A DNA stretch of 64,000 nt, taken from contig OX155960.1 in assembly GCA_944548615.1 (NCBI GenBank), positions 28,273,798 through 28,337,797 on the forward strand, given 5' to 3'. Numbering within the stretch: the stretch's first letter is position 1; every line of letters starts with the position of its first letter. A model generated the notes under the pieces. That model had not been told where the DNA came from. It ran no database searches and saw nothing but the letters and a program-made list of their open reading frames with translations. Source of the stretch: Micropterix aruncella. Taxonomy: Eukaryota > Arthropoda > Insecta > Lepidoptera > Micropterigidae. A program made the translations under genes and the position numbers. Positions 55,501 to 64,000 of this stretch are shown one piece after another.

Positions 55501-58500
55501 TGTTTAAGACCGAAATATTTATTTTGGTTAAGACGATTAAGGGCATTTCTAAATTGAAGACTTCATAGAGTCTTCGTCTGGAAATATTTTCCCTTCATCC
55601 ACACACATGCGTGTCTGGCTCTATGTATGTTCATGTGTTTGCTTGTTTCTACTCTTTACTGCGAAATTTCACAATGGGCGGGTTTATTGCCATTAGACAA
55701 TATCTTACAACCAAGGACATATCCAGGAGGGGGGGGGGGGGGGCATAGGGGACGCGTACCCCCCCCCCCCCCGATTTTTTCTCCGTCATCCAGGGGGGGG
55801 GGGTAGTTAGGATTTGACCCCCCGAAATCTGGTGTATTTTCGTTTCATTGTAGGGGCAAATTCAGGTTTGGTGGGTGCCGGCGCACGCGTTGTTTCAATA
55901 AATGCCCCCCCCCGAAACTGAAGTCTGGATACGTTACAACCAGCCCTACTATGAAGTTTTATATGTATGTGTGCATGTAACATGTGTGTAAGTGTGTGTC
56001 TTGTTATTGTATTTGACAGAACAGAACAGAATTGAAATGAAATTCCGTTAATTTTATCCCAAGGGAAAATGGTGACCCGGACGGGAATCGAACCCGGAAC
56101 CTTACTACCGTAAGTATTCCTCCATGATAGCGCCCAAACGCCTGAAATGTGCTATGCAGGCATAATTTGGTCATGGCAAAAGTTCAAAAATCGGTGGTTG
56201 AAATCGGTCCACCAGGAGGCACATTAGTCATATTAATAAAACTCCACAAAGACTAGCAGACTATGTAAATTATTATTTCGCTGGCGTTGGTTCAAATGTG
56301 GCCACAAATATAATGAAAAGGTGTGGGACTGCGAGCACAAGTCCATCTCTTACAACAAATAGACTACCAGTATCTTTGTATTTACGAAGGACTACGCCAA
56401 GAGAAGTTGCGGATGTAATATCATCTCTGAAAAATAATTCCTCTGCGGGTACTGATAATCTAAATGCACACATTTTCAAATCATCGAAACACATCCTATG
56501 TGGGCCTATTGCGCATATAATCAATGCAAGTTTTAAAGAAGGAATTTTTCCATCAAATCTAAAATGCTCAAAAATTATACCCATTTTCAAAAGCGGAAAT
56601 AAAGATGAAATTATAAATTATAGACCAATCTCACTGCTAAGCAATTTTTCTAAAATAATAGAAAAAATCGTCAAAAGAAGACTTTTAAAATATCTGGCAG
56701 AGAATGAGATTTTGTCTAAAAACCAATTTGGTTTTCGTGAGGGCATGGGCACAACAGACGCAATTGCGAAGGTGACAGATGCAATATATGATAGCCTGGA
56801 CAAAGGTAATAAATGCTTGGCTGTGTTCCTAGACCTTGCAAAGGCTTTCGATACGGTATCGCATGAAAAGCTACTTATGAGGTTGAGAGATGTTGGTTGT
56901 GAGTCCATCACGCTAAACTGGTTTGAAAGTTACCTAACAGACAGAAAACAAATTACATCGATAAAAAATGTCACCAGTAAGCCAGAATCCATATCATTTG
57001 GTGTTCCACAGGGTAGTGTTCTTGGACCTATTCTATTTCTAGTTTATATGAATAAACTGTGTGATCTTGTCGGTAAAACAGTATCCTTTGCAGATGACAC
57101 AGTAATTCTATTTGAAGGCCATAATTGGAAATATACTTTTAGTGAAGCTAATAAAGGACTAAATATTGTAAGGGAATGGCTGGATAATTCTTTACTAAGT
57201 CTTAACATAGATAAAACTAAAGTAATTCCTTTTAGTATCAATATGAGAGGCCAACCGTCATCGGACCATATCATTAAAATACATACTTGCAATGATCAAA
57301 GTCATTGCAGTTGCCCGTCGCTGGATAGAGTAGAATCCATTAAATACCTAGGAATAATTATAGATAATCGTCTAAGGTGGCAGGATCACATCGAGTTACT
57401 AGCTTGCAAAATCAGAAAATTGGCTTATGTCTGTAAAGAGGTGAGGAATGTCTTTAGTCCAAGAACGCTAAAAAGCGTTTACTATGCTCTTTGTCAAAGC
57501 CTTCTGTGTTATGGGATAATTGGCTGGGGTGGATGCGCACAAACCATCATATCTCCCCTGAATGTTGCACAAAAATGCATTTTAAAAATTGTTTCGCGGA
57601 AACCGTATCGATATCCTTCAAAGGCACTTTTTCAGGAGTACGAGGTTCTGGATACTATACAATTATATTTAAAAACTGCATTATCATATTTAAAATTTAA
57701 TACAAAATTGATCGCTACCCAAAAAATAATCAATACTAGAAACTCCTGTAATGGGAAGGTAATGATACCCAAAATGAAAACTACGTTTGGACAACGATGA
57801 TTTCGATTTGTGCCTCAAGATTTTTCAACGCCCTTCCGGAAAACATTAAAACTGAAGAAAATGGGAAACATTTAAAAAAACTATTGACAGCATGGTTTTT
57901 AAAAGAGGAAAACCAACACATTCAGAATGAATTAAAGATAATTATTTAGTTGATAATTGCGATAAGAATATTTAAACATACGTTTTTTTTTTGATATTTA
58001 AATTTTTCAACAATTTGTACCTATTCATTATTTAATATTATTTTATTTCATTTAATTTAATTACGTATTTGATTACAATTCCATTTTAATTATATTTTAC
58101 GATTATTTGTTTGATTTAAGTATATATATTTATATTTCTGATGATTATTATTATTATTATTTAGCACTACTTTAATTAGTTTTAATTTAATTTAATTTAA
58201 TTTACATAATTTTAACATTAAATATTGAGATACTTTCCATTTTTATAAATTGACAAAAATACGACATTGTATCATTCTAAAATTTTTCATTTCTATTAAG
58301 CAATTGATATTTTAAAAAGTGACAATCAATTTGCATTTTTATTAATTCTGATTATTTTAATGTTAATTTTGTTTTATTTATTATTTGGATTAGATTTAGT
58401 TTTATTTTATTTTATTTTTATTTTAAAAAGATTTGAATTTTCTATTTTTAATTTAATTTTTTGTAGACTATTTTAATAATTAGTTTTATTTGATTGTGTC

Positions 58501-59317
58501 TAGAAATATATGCATTGTTAATAAATAGTAATCATAATGCACAAAGAAAATTGCTCAAGTCTGCCTTAGAACAGGCTCAGGCCTAGTTAGGCGACTTTCG
58601 GTCATAACTTTGTCTCAGTCACAATAAGAATCAGTTTTCTGCTATTGCCTCATTTACATACAGTGTGACATGGTAAAATGTACTAGTTAAATTTTGTAAT
58701 ACCTACTCTAAATAAAATAAAATAAAAATCTCGAAATAATGGACTTAAAGACTTGAAATTTGGTACTCAGATGCCTTGTTGGAACATAATCACACTGTAA
58801 AATTTTGATTGGAATATCTCATATAAAAGCTACACTAATCATATTTAAATTCCGCCATACATTTTAATAAAATATTAACGCCAAGCGGCCCGAGGCTAGC
58901 CGAGAAACGAACTGCGCCGCTCGAGGCCGTTGTGTAAAGAAACCCAAACGGGTTCGTTCGCCGGCCGATAGAGAGCGCTCATTGACTTTATTTATGAAAT
59001 TCATATTCAGTCGAAATCACTATTTGGGTTCTTGCCGGGAAAGTTTTGAGATGACACAACTGATTCTTTAGTTACCTCTGCTTTTTTTTTTCATTTCAGA
59101 GAAAGCGTGCATGATCAATAACTACGACGCCTTCGCAAGAACGATCACGCAGATCGAGAGGAAGCCGGCTCAGCAGCAGAACGCCAATCACGCAGGAGGG
59201 AAGAGAAGAATCAAGAAGAAGACGAAGAAGAAGCCGAGGAGTAAGAGCGCAGTCAATCAGAAGCCGAAGAAGACGAAGAGTAAACCATCTGGGGCAAAGA
59301 GTGATTCTGAACTTTGA
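52407..59317 (+). CDS. Uncharacterised protein, CxxC cluster and basic tail (4 coding exons)
   Basis: Exons 52407-52550, 52748-52998, 55250-55404 and 59100-59317 join in phase (0, 2, 1) to 768 nt, 255 aa plus stop. The N-terminal two thirds are charged and probably helical (MASKFDDIFGKKKED..., EYRRIIEKVPEFKIRP). A cysteine cluster C-x2-C-x4-C-x4-C lies at residues 174, 177, 182 and 187, possibly binding zinc. Residues 205-255 are extremely lysine/arginine-rich. No signal peptide or membrane segment is visible. I do not recognise the family. It starts 142 bp after the gene 2 stop with no AATAAA between them, and carries an X-box there, so a ciliary or centrosomal role like that suggested for gene 2 is possible. 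Confidence 0.75.
52748..52998 (+). CDS. Gene 3, coding exon 2
   Basis: The acceptor is GATGTTCCAG at 52747 and the donor is AGCAG|GTAGAT at 52999, leaving in phase 2. It encodes VRADDIKIKDKAEDQKFRTA through LKSDEEYFS. Confidence 0.8.
52999..53470. other. Gene 3 intron 2, first part
   Basis: GC-richer than its surroundings. The - strand frames at 53292-53110 include RSLSPTCNCGTLQDEDHLRSC, which resembles the CxCG...(T)..H..C zinc-binding tail of RTE/jockey-type LINE ORF2 proteins, so 52999-53470 is probably a minus-strand LINE remnant. Confidence 0.45.
53473..53900. repeat. Repeat family H, copy 2
   Basis: GACATAGTCATAGTCATATT..TTCCAAAAAGTACATACTGTGG matches 35060-35115. It is probably the complement of a LINE 3' end and would fit the minus-strand LINE remnant just before it. 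Confidence 0.55.
53901..54480. other. Gene 3 intron 2, AT-rich
   Basis: Highly AT-rich with poly-T/TTTTA stretches (54018-54048). No feature recognised. Confidence 0.35.
54490..54750 (+). mobile_element. Jockey-like RT fragment
   Basis: A continuous frame reads RYGPKFDPSNYRPISVPNVL, then LEKIVITQLCNHLETNHM and NQYGFRSKMGTQDAVLKM, the RT motif 1-2 region just before the catalytic aspartate. It breaks off near 54745, before the motif A aspartates. Sense orientation in gene 3 intron 2. Confidence 0.8.
55147..55177. repeat. Perfect 15-bp hairpin, 1-nt loop
   Basis: GGTTTATACTCCCAC, A, GTGGGAGTATAAACC. The loop is too tight for a normal RNA hairpin, which points to a palindromic mutation or a transposon junction. 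Confidence 0.8.
55250..55404 (+). CDS. Gene 3, coding exon 3 (cysteine cluster)
   Basis: The acceptor is GGTTTTTTTGAACAG at 55249 and the donor is GATG|GTAAGT at 55405, phase 1. It encodes VELGKSQLRSQMRDKNDALM through CNECGEEFCD. The perfect hairpin 55147-55177 lies about 70 bp before its acceptor. Confidence 0.85.
55640..56105 (-). mobile_element. tRNA-derived SINE (family B), copy 3, split by a hAT MITE
   Basis: Read on the - strand from 56105, GGTTCCGGGTTCGATTCCCG gives a good tRNA B box, then GTCCGGGTCACCATTTTCCC and the family body, ending near 55645. The MITE 55712-55933 interrupts it. Confidence 0.8.
55712..55933. mobile_element. Non-autonomous hAT MITE (family C), poly-G rich
   Basis: The left end CAAGGACATATCCAGG and the eroded right end CTGGATACG match the family C copy at 59509. 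The flanking CTTACAAC (55704-55711) and TTACAAC (55934-55940) are the target duplication, one base short on the right. The unoccupied site is visible in the SINE at 20967 (CTTACAACCAACCC). It carries G runs at 55727-55742 and 55793-55802 and C runs at 55760-55772 and 55906-55914. Confidence 0.8.
56233..58727 (+). mobile_element. Jockey-type LINE, 5'-truncated, with largely intact RT
   Basis: The open frame enters from 56235 (NKTPQRLADYVNYYFAGVGS) and runs to TGA 57798-57800. RT motifs are complete: NYRPISLLSNFSKIIEKI, FLDLAKAFDTVSHEKL (motif A), FGVPQGSVLGPILFLVYMN (motif B), VSFADDTVILFE (catalytic FADD) and KYLGIIIDNRLRWQDHI. The last about 60 residues continue in another frame (STRFFNALPENIKT near 57816), so one frameshift near 57800 breaks it. 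The 3' UTR ends in TAAATAAAATAAAATAAAAA. ORF1 and endonuclease are absent. Confidence 0.9.
56298..57800 (+). pseudogene. LINE reverse transcriptase domain, ORF2 fragment
   Basis: About 520 residues are open with all seven RT motifs, including both catalytic aspartate positions (DLAKAFD and FADD). The frame has no proper start (it opens upstream of 56298 without ATG) because the element is 5'-truncated. It is among the youngest-looking LINE copies here. Confidence 0.85.
59100..59317 (+). CDS. Gene 3, terminal coding exon (basic tail)
   Basis: The acceptor is TTTTTTTTTCATTTCAG at 59099. It encodes KACMINNYDAFARTITQIER and a lysine-rich tail, with TGA at 59315-59317. The pyrimidine tract and AG appear to belong to repeat family A copy 3. 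Confidence 0.85.
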
Positions 59318-59508
59318 TCGTCACGCTTCGTACAATCGTACACTAATAAATTAGCGTTTCATTCGTTCATTTTATGTACAGCTATCCGCTTTCCAAGTTC
59401 TGAGTGCTTATCAGTTTTTTATCGGCGCAACGAAGTGCAACATTTGCTCAAGCGTAACGAAAACTGCACAGTTATTTTTGTATCATACTTGTTTATATGC
59501 GTAAGCTA
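59318..59508 (+). other. Gene 3 3' UTR
   Basis: AATAAA at 59345-59350 lies 28 bp after the stop, so the 3' UTR may be very short, about 50 nt. Confidence 0.5.
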
Positions 59509-59775
59509 CAAGGACGTATCGGGAGGGGGTGGGGCATTGGGGACCCCCCCCCGTGTTTTTTTGTTGTTGAGAAAAATTGAGAACAAGGGAGAATCCGCGA
59601 CTTACGTACCTGTCCGGCTCGTATCAAAGGGGGGGGGGGGCGAGTTGGGATTTAAACCCCCGAAATCCGGCGTATTTTTTGTTTTATTGTACAGGCAAAT
59701 TCAAGTTTGGTGGGTATAGGGCGCGTTATTTTAATGAAACCCACCCCCCCAAACTGAAGTCTGGATACGTGCCTG
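59509..59775. mobile_element. Non-autonomous hAT MITE (family C), exact 8-bp duplication
   Basis: The left end CAAGGACGTATCGGG and right end CTGGATACGTGCCTG are imperfect inverted repeats, flanked by the exact duplication GTAAGCTA (59501-59508 and 59776-59783). It carries C runs at 59544-59552 and 59743-59750 and a G run at 59629-59640. 267 bp, noncoding; inserted just beyond the gene 3 polyadenylation signal. Confidence 0.92.
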
Positions 59776-59791
59776 GTAAGCTACAAATATA

Positions 59792-60223
59792 CGGGGTGAG
59801 TTTTTATTAACCGTCATCCTCCAAGAGGGTAAATCAGTACGAGCAATTGAACAACCTTTAATTTAAAAAAAAGGGAAAAATAAAAAGAAATAATTAAAAA
59901 ATATGTATATTTTAGATTTTTTTTAATTCAAAATTTTGAAGAACTTGACTGTTAAATATAAGTTTAACAAGCGTTTGACCACGTTGCGCCATCTATCGGT
60001 AGGTAAAATATTGTTAATAAACGATATTAGCGATATTTTACCTACCGCTAGATGGCGAATCGTGCTAAGCGCTTTTTATACTATTTTTCAAATAAAGAAA
60101 AATTAAAAAATAATAATAAAAATATATAAATATATTTTCATTTCCTATTTTTTTTTAAAGTTGCTTACATGCTCGTACTGATTTACCCGCTTCAAGGATG
60201 CCGGTTAATTAAAACTCACTCCG
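59792..60223. mobile_element. Mariner-type foldback MITE (family F), copy 3
   Basis: The ends CGGGGTGAGTTTTTATTAAC and GTTAATTAAAACTCACTCCG are inverted repeats with TA on both sides (59790-59791 and 60224-60225). A central palindrome at 59989-60059 (GCGCCATCTATCGGTAGGTA paired with TACCTACCGCTAGATGGCG). 432 bp. Confidence 0.9.
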
Positions 60224-60225
60224 TA

Positions 60226-60759
60226 TTAAAAAACGACGAAAATTATAAACAGAGAAAACAGACAACTTCATGATATTCTAGTCTACTTAACTACTCTAGT
60301 GATACCAACATATTATACGTAAAACCTAGAAATAAAAATGCCTTAGTACCTAATTTACATAAGGCTGTTCGAAATGTTCCATTTTCTTAATTTTCTCCCA
60401 TATGTTTAAAATGTATGTATGTTGTTGTTTAGAAAAAAAACTAGGTAGTTACGAAAATTAGCTTTCCGCTATCCTGTAATAAATGTGGTTTTTCTCGCAG
60501 ATAAATGCAGTATTTGATGCATGACGTTGAACATTTTTCGAATCATCGGCATTTACATATTTGAAACGTATGGGAAAAAACATTTAGATTTTAGAATCAC
60601 CTTAAATACATTTTTACACTTTTAGATACCATTTTTATTCCATATTATGTCACTGTAAGCTTTTTATAATATTATACGAGATTATCTACGTGGATGTTTT
60701 TATTTTTTTTTCAAATGGCTGGTTTAACATCCAGTATGTGTAAACCTAGTTTATCTATT
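60226..60759. other. Intergenic, AT-rich
   Basis: No feature recognised between the F and E repeats. Confidence 0.35.
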
Positions 60760-61170
60760 AACATGACGGCCCAACAAAAAAGGAGTGTAATGTGTTTAGG
60801 GTTCATCTATGTATGTTTTCCGTTTCTTTATTCCACCGTAACTTCTAAATGCTTGAACCGACTTAGAAGTGTGTGGTGTTGTTAGAATCGTTATGTCATC
60901 CCAAGTGTCATAGGATACCCTAACTGTCCAAATATCAAGTGAGTAGTTGTCTAAATGCCCAAATGTCAATAAATTAACATAAAAATATCGTGTTTAGTGC
61001 CAAATGAAAGGTTTGATTGAGTACATTCCGGAAATAAACATGCCATATGGATAAATACATAGACCACAAATATTTCATAAAAACCCGTAATAAAAATATT
61101 ACAAATACATTACTTTACTTTCTGTAACGGCAGTCGTGTTTTTTATTCTTTCTAATATATTTACTTGTGT
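60760..61170 (-). repeat. Repeat family E, inverted copy
   Basis: GGGTTCATCTATGTATG (60800), CCGTTTCTTTATTCCACCGT, ACATTCCGGAAATAAACAT (61023) and GTAACGGCAGTCGTGTTTTT (61122) are the complement, in order, of the copy at 31375-31790. It contains no long ORF. Confidence 0.75.
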
Positions 61171-61187
61171 GATATTCAGTGATATAA

Positions 61188-62082
<895 letters not shown>

Positions 62083-62149
62083 ATATCTATGGTACGCGGG
62101 CGGGTACAAGCGTTCCGCAGTTTGAGAACCACCGAGGAGGATTTTAATT

Positions 62150-62748
62150 TTGCCGCCATTTTGGCTCAGAAATGATATAAATATAACTTTAAATATTTTG
62201 ATAACAGTTATTCATACACGAATAGAATATTTTAATAAAAAGCATATTCAGTGTTGCTATTGCATGTGTAGTTTAAATACCGGGACGGTTTCCGCGGCAG
62301 TTCTTTTCCCGAAGTGCAGTCGACAAAAGAGCACTATGGCTAGACGCGAGCGACAGAACATCCGTTTCCGCACCGCCATTTTATCGCCGGCTCGCCGGCA
62401 GAGGCGGTCGCGTTCGCTGTACGGCTTTGGTTGATATATTACTTGAGCGACGGATATCTCACCGATCATATTTAGTAAATATATGGTAATTATTTAATTT
62501 TATGTGTTTGTGGCTGCGGCTTCGTGCTGTGCGTGTATTTTTCGCACGTGGTATCTCCATCGGTCGGTTTTACATCTGTCCTTTGGTCGTAAAATGCGTG
62601 CTATATTATCGGTTATAAGCAACATTGGTGGCATAACTATTCTAGCCTGCCACCTGGTATACAATTTCCTACAAAATACTAACAGCGACGGTGTCTGGCA
62701 TCGCGTTTTTGTGCTATTCTGTAAAATTGTGTTTGCGTGTCCTTTTAG
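62150..62748 (+). promoter_or_regulatory. SF3B3 promoter and probable untranslated first exon
   Basis: Two GCCATTTT words within GCCGCCATTTTGG (62151) and CACCGCCATTTTATCG (62373) resemble YY1/Pho sites common at housekeeping promoters. GC content peaks at 62280-62420. A possible first noncoding exon ends near the donor ATATG|GTAATT at 62485. The acceptor TGTCCTTTTAG at 62748 precedes the coding exon. Transcription start not determined. Confidence 0.4.
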
Positions 62749-62770
62749 GGCGTGAGCGCCGCTGTTCAGG

Positions 62771-62996
62771 ATGCATCTTTACAATTTGACGCTGCAGCGC
62801 GCGACGGGGATCACACACGCCATCCACGGCAATTTCTCCGGGACGAAAACTCAGGAAATTATAATATCACGTGGGAAAAGTTTGGAGCTTTTGAGGCCGG
62901 ATCCGAACACTGGAAAAGTGCACACGTTGATGACAGTTGAAATATTCGGCATTATACGATCGTTAATGGCTTTCCGCCTGACGGGCGGTACGAAAG
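62771..62996 (+). CDS. SF3B3: Splicing factor 3B subunit 3, first coding exon (partial gene)
   Basis: The ATG at 62771, 22 nt after the acceptor at 62748, opens MHLYNLTLQRATGITHAIHG and continues through ...LRPDPNTGKVHTLMT... to FRLTGGTK, nearly identical to the N-terminus of animal SF3B3 (SAP130). The protein (about 1,217 aa in animals) is a three-beta-propeller scaffold of SF3b in the U2 snRNP, needed for branch-site recognition in the nucleus; this exon encodes the first blades (residues 1-75). The donor is AAAG|GTTAGT at 62997, phase 1, as fits the conserved continuation. The rest lies beyond the window. Overlapping frames starting further upstream are shadows. Confidence 0.97.
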
Positions 62997-63119
62997 GTTA
63001 GTTTCCTGTTCTGTTTTTCAATTGTTGTCGAAGATACGCCATGCGTGTGCCCCGGGAAGGACTTTGCGGTTACCTGCGAGATTCCCTTTGCACCTGTCGT
63101 ATCTACGTTTTAGGCCGTA

Positions 63120-63975
63120 AATACAGGTCCGATTTTTGTCCGGTTCAAACAAATGAGTGCCTTTCGATAGTCTGATGAGACTATTGGATCGGACTATCGT
63201 ATACAAAAAATCGGTATTATTGCAGTATAGGTACCTCTTCTAGATTGTTGATTTTTTAACGTCACCAGACTATATTCACCACGCTGATTCCGAATCTGCA
63301 ATAATACTTATTCGGTCTCAATAAATAAGCGAGATATAGGCATTCAAAAAAGCGCCAAACCCATACATTTCGGTAGTTTTTAAAAAAAAATAATACATAA
63401 ACACCTATTTGGCGGTAGGTTAGGTTAGGTTAGGTTTTGGTATTATTGCAGTATAGGTACCTCTTCTAGATTGTTGATTTTTTAACGTCACCAGACTATA
63501 TTCACCACGCTGATTCCGAATCTGCAATAATATTTATTCGGTCTCAATAAATAAGCGAGATATAGGCATTCAAAAAAGCGCCAAATCCATACATTTCGGT
63601 AGTTTTTTTAAAAAATAATACATAAACACCTATTTGGCGGTAGGTTAGGTTAGGTTAGGTTTTTTTTAAAACAACCTTAAAAACTGAGGTAAAACAAAAA
63701 TTTTTTTTTTTGTATGTAAATTTGGTTTTGAAAATTTACGCGTCCGAAGCTTTTTTCTTTCACATTTAGCATTACAATGATCTAACCTAGTAGTATTTCT
63801 TTGTTTTTTCGATTTCTGAGAAAGGTACCTATACTGCAATAATTCCAAAAAATCTTTTGTTTGAACGTTCAATACATGTCCGATCCAATTATCGTATCGG
63901 ACATTCAAACAAGTTATGGCAAGAGCGCCTTCTGATAGTCTGTTCTGACTATCGTATAGAAAAATCTAACATGTA
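63120..63975. mobile_element. Complex foldback element in SF3B3 intron 1
   Basis: ATTATTGCAGTATAGGTACCT (63217) and its complement AGGTACCTATACTGCAATAAT (63823) face each other. Outside them are ATTGGATCGGAC (63184) and its complement GTCCGATCCAAT (63880), and short TGATAGTCTG...GACTATCGTATA hairpin-like motifs at both ends (63166-63203 and 63934-63958). The interior holds two direct copies of a 226-bp unit. No coding capacity, superfamily unknown. Confidence 0.6.
63213..63664. repeat. Two-copy 226-bp tandem duplication ending in TTAGG arrays
   Basis: 63213-63438 and 63439-63664 are almost identical (a few substitutions and one A-run length difference). Each copy ends in about four TTAGG units (63416-63436 and 63641-63662) after TTTGGCGGTAGG. 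High identity implies a recent duplication. Confidence 0.9.
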
Positions 63976-64000
63976 TTCCCGGCCTTAACCTAAGAAATTC

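Larger units (their letters stand above)
55445..59099. repeat. Repeat family A, copy 3, filling gene 3 intron 3
   Basis: The pieces 55445-55640, 56106-56232 and 58729-59099 together equal one family A element: start GACCAGGAGGGTAAGTATTG, CATGATAGCGCCCAAACG (56131), ATCTCGAAATAATGG (58730), CCCAAACGGGTTCGTTCG (58942) and GATGACACAACTGATTC (59051). It is interrupted by a SINE (itself hit by a hAT MITE) and by a LINE. Without these insertions the intron would be about 40 bp of its own sequence plus the element. Confidence 0.75.
62997..64000 (+). other. SF3B3 intron 1 (start)
   Basis: The intron reaches the window end and consists mainly of a foldback-type repeat (about 63120-63975). No further exon is visible. 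Confidence 0.7.

Noticed and set aside
56030..56105. Possible tRNA gene
   Set aside because: The B box is good, but no complete cloverleaf or A box is present here, and the sequence continues into the SINE body.
62752..62940. Frame overlapping the SF3B3 first exon, opening upstream
   Set aside because: The overlapping frame at 62771 matches conserved SF3B3 throughout, so this frame is a shadow.
63416..63436. True telomere or chromosome end
   Set aside because: Only about four TTAGG units, internal, duplicated, and within a gene intron.

Overview
This window looks like an insect nuclear genome. Genes have small exons and long AT-rich introns with canonical GT/AG borders. There are many non-LTR retrotransposon pieces, hAT and Tc1/mariner/pogo remnants, a tRNA-derived SINE and short TTAGG arrays, which is the telomere repeat of most insects outside Diptera. 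Lepidoptera is plausible, but the sequence alone does not fix the order. Four protein-coding genes, all on the + strand, could be assembled by hand with matching splice phases. Most of the rest is transposon-derived.

Gene 1 (2847-14427, five coding exons, 315 aa) is a single-pass membrane protein with a lysine-rich tail that resembles LYRIC/metadherin. Gene 2 (34346-52264, four coding exons, 808 aa) is a coiled-coil protein resembling CCDC66/CSPP1 centrosome and cilium proteins. Gene 3 (52407-59317, four coding exons, 255 aa) is unrecognised; it has a CxxC cysteine cluster and a very basic tail. Gene 4 (coding from 62771, leaving the window) is SF3B3, a core subunit of the U2 snRNP SF3b complex, identified with high confidence from its N-terminus.

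Layout: 1-2050 holds GC-rich repeats and a MITE. 2050-16400 is gene 1, with a jockey-like LINE fragment, a long foldback, a hAT nested in a LINE tail, and a pogo-like MITE in its introns. 16400-34000 is a gene-free transposon field that includes a Tigger-like element with TA duplications, a decayed transposase-like gene, a LINE ORF1 zinc-knuckle fragment, minisatellites, and a repeat copy with an exact 16-bp target duplication. 34000-59400 holds genes 2 and 3, separated by only 142 bp, with a perfect X-box-type motif in that gap. 59400-62150 carries hAT and mariner-type MITEs and a (TA)n tract of about 530 bp. 62150-64000 is the SF3B3 promoter and the start of its intron 1, which holds a duplicated 226-bp unit ending in TTAGG repeats.

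The most interesting points are: (1) a repeat family, called A here, whose copies end at or near the splice acceptors of exons in genes 2 and 3 and nearly fill one intron, suggesting transposon-supplied splice sites or an introner-like element; (2) the X-box between genes 2 and 3, which hints that gene 3 is an unstudied cilium or axoneme gene; (3) several non-autonomous hATs with exact 8-bp target duplications and subterminal poly-G/poly-C blocks; (4) a (TA)n tract that expanded inside one arm of a foldback MITE. Family assignments come from remembered motifs, not from database searches.
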